From: Anaerolineales bacterium
GTDB taxonomy: Bacteria > Chloroflexota > Anaerolineae > Anaerolineales > Villigracilaceae
Direction: 5' to 3'
Assembly (NCBI GenBank): GCA_016928525.1
Contig: JAFGKO010000264.1
Coordinates: 1 to 8,384, forward strand
Length of the DNA: 8,384 nt
Shown here: positions 5,901 through 8,384 of the stretch, piece after piece
Position numbering within the stretch: position 1 is the first letter of the stretch
Layout of the letters: each line of letters starts with the position of its first letter
Notes under the pieces: model-generated
What the model was told of the DNA's origin: nothing
The model's database searches: none
Seen by the model: only the letters and a program-made list of their open reading frames with translations
Translations under genes and position numbers: made by a program

Positions 5901-8384
5901 TACACTACGCCAACCAACATCGGCCTGTTCCTGGTGTCTACCTTATCGGCGTTTGATTTGGGCTATATTGGCTTGCTTGAATTAGCGTTCCGCCTGCGCT
6001 CTACCTTTGAGAGCATGGAAAAGATGGAACATTACCGGGGACATCTGATGAACTGGTACGACTCACAAACTCTGGCTGCGCTCCCGCCCCGTTACGTTTC
6101 CACGGTGGATAGCGGCAACCTGGCGGCTTGCCTGGTCACGCTTAGACAGGGCTGTCTCGCCCTGAAAAATGCGCCGCTTCTGGATGACAAGCAGTGGCAG
6201 GGTCTGCTTGTCCTTCTGGATATTTTGGCAGAAGTGCTGCAAGCGCTGGAAAAAAACAACCCACACGCCTCCGAGGTAGTCCCGGTTTCAGCACGGGAGA
6301 TTGAATCTTTTGAAGTCGAATTGACAAGTATTTATGAACGCGTCAGCGGCGTCCAGAACCAGCCGTCAGAATGGAAAAAGACTCTCGACTGGCTCTCAGG
6401 GGAAGGATGGGAAAGAGTCTCGCATCGATTGATGGAGTTGCTCGAGAGTCATCCCCATCTCCAGCGCGAAGCCCTGACCGAACTCCAACTCTATCTGGAT
6501 TTGATGTACCAGCACCTGCAAGACATGCAACGCAGCCTGGATTTGTTCGCGCCCTGGCTCAAGCGCCTGGATGCGCCCACCGAGCTAATCATGCAAACGC
6601 CCGCCTGGCAAGATTTTCGCAACACCCTGCTTGCTGAACGGCCGACACTAGGACAGGCAACGGAGGTTTATGAGCGCATCAAAATCGCTTTGGCTCATTT
6701 CAAGGCCCAACTCCTGGATGATCAAATTCCGGATCCGGCATGGAATGAAACCGCGCGTGACTGGTGTCAAAAACTGGAGGCTGATTTATCGTCAGCTCAC
6801 ATGACGATTGCGCCCCTGCTGATCGGTTTTCAAGAATTGGCAGCACAGGCGGACGCTGCAATCTCTGCAATGGATTTCCGCTTTTTGTTCAATGAGCATC
6901 GCCAGTTGTTCCACATCGGCTATACCCCCAGTGCCGAGCGGCTCGACCCGAGTTACTACGATTTGCTGGCCTCCGAATCCCGCATTGCCAGCCTGATTGC
7001 AATTGCCAAAAGGGATGTGCCGCAAAGTCACTGGCAGCACTTGGGGCGGCCGGTGACGGAAGTCAACGGCAAGCAGGTATTGCTCTCATGGAGCGGCACC
7101 ATGTTCGAATATCTCATGCCGACATTGTTTGCCAAAAGCTACGCCGGGACCTTCCTCTCGGATAGCTGTTACGCCGCGATCGATGCACAGAGAAGTTACG
7201 GGCAGGAGCAGCAAATGCCCTGGGGCATCTCGGAATCGGGCTACTATGCTTTCGATCTCGACCAGCACTACCAGTACCGCGCTTTTGGTGTACCTACCCT
7301 GGGCTACAAACGCGACTTGCCAGATGATCTGGTGATTGCGCCATACGCCTCTCTGATGGGGCTGTCACTGCAACCGCAGGCAGTACTGGAAAACATGGCA
7401 CGCCTGGAAAAGTTGAACATGCTCGGGCGTTTTGGTTTTTACGAGGCGCTTGATTACACAAAAGCACGCATCCCGGAAAAGCACCGGGATGATATACCAG
7501 CCGGTCAGGCACATGCCATCGTGCAATCCTACATGGCACATCACCAGGGCATGATTCTGCTGGCGGCTTGCAACTTCCTGTTGGATGATGTCATGGTAGA
7601 GCGTTTCCACGCCGATGAGCACATCCAGAGCGTGGAACTTCTGCTCCAGGAAAAGATTCCGCAAAACCCGCCTCTTGAATTTCCCCACACCGACGAACCG
7701 GTGGATTTGGACGAGGTCGTGCGCTGGGTCAATAGTGCGCCCTGGCGCGTGCCAGCCGATAGTCCCATCCCGCAGGCGCATGTGCTTTCACAAGGTGATA
7801 CCAGCGTGATGATCACCAACGCGGGCGGCGGATTCAGCCAGTGGCGCGAGTTCGCGTTGACGCGCTGGCATGCCGACAGCACGCTCGACCAGTGGGGCAC
7901 ATGGATTTATTTGCAGGACCGCGAGAGCGGCGCGCTCTGGTCAGCCACCTGCCAGCCGATTGTAAGCGAACTGGAGTATCTGGAGAACAAAATTCCAGTA
8001 CGGGATCAAGAAGTTTGGTTTTACCCTCACAAAGTCGAGTTCCAGCGTTCCGACAATGGCATTACCCTGCGCACCGGGATCACCGTCAGCGTGGATGGCG
8101 TCGAGATCCGGCGGGTGAACATCCTGAATAACAGCGACCGCCCTCGAAAACTAAAATTGACCAGTTATGGCGAAGTAGTCTTGGCGGCGCAGGCAGCCGA
8201 CCGGCGTCATCCGGCTTTCAACAAACTTTTTATCGAGAGCGAATATCTCCCCAAAGAGAATGCGCTCCTGTTCCAGCGCCGACCGCGCTCCGCGGACGAA
8301 AAGCCGGTCGTGCTGATCCATGCCATGCTCATCGAAGCCGGGCGCAAAGTCACCGGCGACCACGAAACCGACCGCGCCCAATTC
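2919..8384 (+). CDS. Cyclic beta-1,2-glucan synthase (NdvB/ChvB/Cgs type), 3' end outside window
   Basis: A multi-domain inner-membrane enzyme that polymerises glucose from UDP-glucose into beta-1,2-glucan, closes the ring and trims chain length. 1822 codons are present without a stop; known family members have about 2800 residues. Order: N-terminal domain (about 20-340, including LPSMLRIGILERL); two membrane helices (about 355-410); GT84 glycosyltransferase (about 435-740) with D582-A-D584, D696 in HDLFEG and the R727xxRW731-IRGDWQ motif; about four membrane helices (777-807, 838-862, 898-935); a helical linker; glycoamylase-like cyclisation domain (about 1325-1580) with SGTMFE1397YLMP, PWGISE1439SGYY and AHHQGM (1540-1545); then the GH94 beta-sandwich start (SVMITNAGGGFSQW, from about 1627). 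The GH94 catalytic barrel lies beyond the edge. No strong ribosome binding site precedes ATG 2919, so coupling to the Usp gene is likely. Residues 127-144 look like a foreign in-frame insert. Confidence 0.95.
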   Translation, partial: MPPSLRVNLSDPAKPDTDNRLSDFARRLAKTHAVDAVPPPARNSAGISHHPKPDLLEQMEIWEKTLRSANAIFKAVPSNDLPVSRAGEWMLDNFYVVKQTFRQIEENLPASFLNQLPKLAGTPLRGSLGSSAGQGYPRPVQEPGLPRIFALAWEWIGYSQSQLDLTQTAAFMRDYQQVTPLKIGELWALPSMLRIGILERLVYAAVELTGMDVPEGLSEIPSQFASPALANETIVANCFLSLRLLSTADWEAFFEQTSRVEQILRDDPAGIYTRMDFDTRNSYRNVVEEFARYSPFSEEDVALAAVELARSTGSKASGRQMHVGFYLQDAGRLTLEASVRYQPGFNLRIRRALLAVPTLTYLGSIAILSLLFMVGILTYALLSGGSLVQLILTGLLGIGLALEAAITLVNWNVTHRIKPQSLPRMDFSDGIPPGNRTMVVVPCLLEGSNELNHLLQELELYYLSNPDPQLTFALLTDFGDALAQDMPEDEQLIALARAGIENLNKKYASTVPFYLFHRQRQWNPSEGVWMGWERKRGKLADFNRLLLNLRVDSPAALRETAYTTQVGDVSVLADVKYVITLDADTSLPQGSANRLIATLAHPLNHAEFAPDGRSVVAGYTVLQPRVAIKPTSANRSPFSQIFATNTGFDLYSFAVSDVYQDLFGEGSYVGKGIYDVAAFERSLAGQVRQNTLLSHDLFEGIYGRAALVTDILLYEEYPSRYLIYAHRLRRWIRGDWQLLPWLFPTVRTKSGMAPNRLSIINRWKIFDNLRRSLMPANLITLLAAGWLYFPGSPLVWTLLVLLPSALPIAVQAVQGGKHNLERLTLKRFLNPIRPPLIRWALSILFLPYEALLALSAIGVTIARMFIFHKHMLQWTTAARAARSLRLNSRYSTWAEMGFSSFLSILLGVMVAIFNPTALWVALPILVAWLMAPQIAYQISQSVTHTPTPLKETQRRQVLRLARRTWAFFEQFAGPNDHWLPPDHFQASPRGSVAHYTTPTNIGLFLVSTLSAFDLGYIGLLELAFRLRSTFESMEKMEHYRGHLMNWYDSQTLAALPPRYVSTVDSGNLAACLVTLRQGCLALKNAPLLDDKQWQGLLVLLDILAEVLQALEKNNPHASEVVPVSAREIESFEVELTSIYERVSGVQNQPSEWKKTLDWLSGEGWERVSHRLMELLESHPHLQREALTELQLYLDLMYQHLQDMQRSLDLFAPWLKRLDAPTELIMQTPAWQDFRNTLLAERPTLGQATEVYERIKIALAHFKAQLLDDQIPDPAWNETARDWCQKLEADLSSAHMTIAPLLIGFQELAAQADAAISAMDFRFLFNEHRQLFHIGYTPSAERLDPSYYDLLASESRIASLIAIAKRDVPQSHWQHLGRPVTEVNGKQVLLSWSGTMFEYLMPTLFAKSYAGTFLSDSCYAAIDAQRSYGQEQQMPWGISESGYYAFDLDQHYQYRAFGVPTLGYKRDLPDDLVIAPYASLMGLSLQPQAVLENMARLEKLNMLGRFGFYEALDYTKARIPEKHRDDIPAGQAHAIVQSYMAHHQGMILLAACNFLLDDVMVERFHADEHIQSVELLLQEKIPQNPPLEFPHTDEPVDLDEVVRWVNSAPWRVPADSPIPQAHVLSQGDTSVMITNAGGGFSQWREFALTRWHADSTLDQWGTWIYLQDRESGALWSATCQPIVSELEYLENKIPVRDQEVWFYPHKVEFQRSDNGITLRTGITVSVDGVEIRRVNILNNSDRPRKLKLTSYGEVVLAAQAADRRHPAFNKLFIESEYLPKENALLFQRRPRSADEKPVVLIHAMLIEAGRKVTGDHETDRAQF
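3289..3360 (+). repeat. 72-bp near-palindromic element inserted in frame in the glucan synthase
   Basis: The arms TGCGGGGTAGTC (3289-3300) and GACTACCTCGCA (3349-3360) pair fully if one G-T is allowed. The stem continues inward through two T-G pairs to GGTTC (3303-3307) with GAACC (3342-3346), giving about 19 to 20 bp closed by a loop of about 32 bases. In the protein it encodes SLGSSAGQGYPRPVQEPG (residues 127-144) between PLRG and LPRIFALAWEW. From memory of the family, these flanks normally join directly (a PLxG-YPR-type turn). The length is a multiple of three. A partial inverted copy is at 6272-6297. Confidence 0.6.
6272..6297 (-). repeat. Partial inverted copy of the 3289-3360 element
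   Basis: CGAGGTAGTCCCGGTT (6272-6287) is identical to the reverse complement of 3343-3358. After three bases with one match, GCACGGG (6291-6297) equals the reverse complement of 3333-3339, giving 24 of 26 bases identical. Only one arm and part of the loop are present; no matching second arm lies nearby. It encodes EVVPVSAR (1119-1126) in the variable helical linker before the cyclisation domain, where an insertion would be tolerated. Confidence 0.55.

Noticed and set aside
8171..8192. Third copy of the palindromic element (GTAGTCTTGG, then CGCAGG)
   Set aside because: The protein here (TSYGEVVLAAQAAD) is the normal conserved GH94 sequence, so the 10-base identity is most likely coincidence.

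Overview
The window looks like chromosomal DNA of a free-living bacterium. The tandem universal stress protein opens with an ILVPLDGSQLAECVLPH-type motif, and a Phd/YefM antitoxin with a COG1569-type PIN toxin lies next to a very large cyclic beta-1,2-glucan synthase. Together these suggest Chloroflexota, perhaps Anaerolineae. That placement rests on protein style only and is an inference. The left 1.9 kb is AT-rich and contains decayed DNA and a toxin-antitoxin module. The right 6.4 kb is denser, higher in GC and fully coding.

Layout. 1-338: no gene seen. 339 to about 590: remnant of a universal stress protein (Usp) gene, broken by a frameshift, stops and deletions. 629-774: a perfect 12-bp hairpin, a small GC-rich palindromic patch and a second hairpin that contains the toxin stop codon. 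765-1483, minus strand: a Phd/YefM antitoxin followed by a PIN-domain toxin. The two genes overlap by one base, and a near-consensus promoter with two palindromes lies at 1494-1545. 1546-1943: AT-rich intergenic DNA ending in a 10-bp inverted repeat just before the next gene. 1944-2915, plus: an intact two-domain universal stress protein. 2919-8384, plus: a cyclic beta-1,2-glucan synthase (NdvB/ChvB/Cgs type). Its first 1822 codons are present and the gene runs off the right edge inside its GH94 part.

How the genes fit together. The Usp and the glucan synthase are separated by three bases and are very probably co-transcribed and translationally coupled. This suggests that cyclic glucan synthesis is tied to a stress response. 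The toxin-antitoxin unit is transcribed in the opposite direction, carries its own promoter, and separates the dead Usp copy from the living one.

The most unusual observation is inside the glucan synthase. A 72-bp near-palindrome (3289-3360) appears to have added about 18 residues in frame to the N-terminal domain. A second, inverted, 26-bp piece of the same sequence (24 of 26 bases identical) sits 2.9 kb downstream in the same gene. This resembles the logic of Rickettsia palindromic elements, which insert in frame into proteins, and may be an undescribed dispersed palindromic element.
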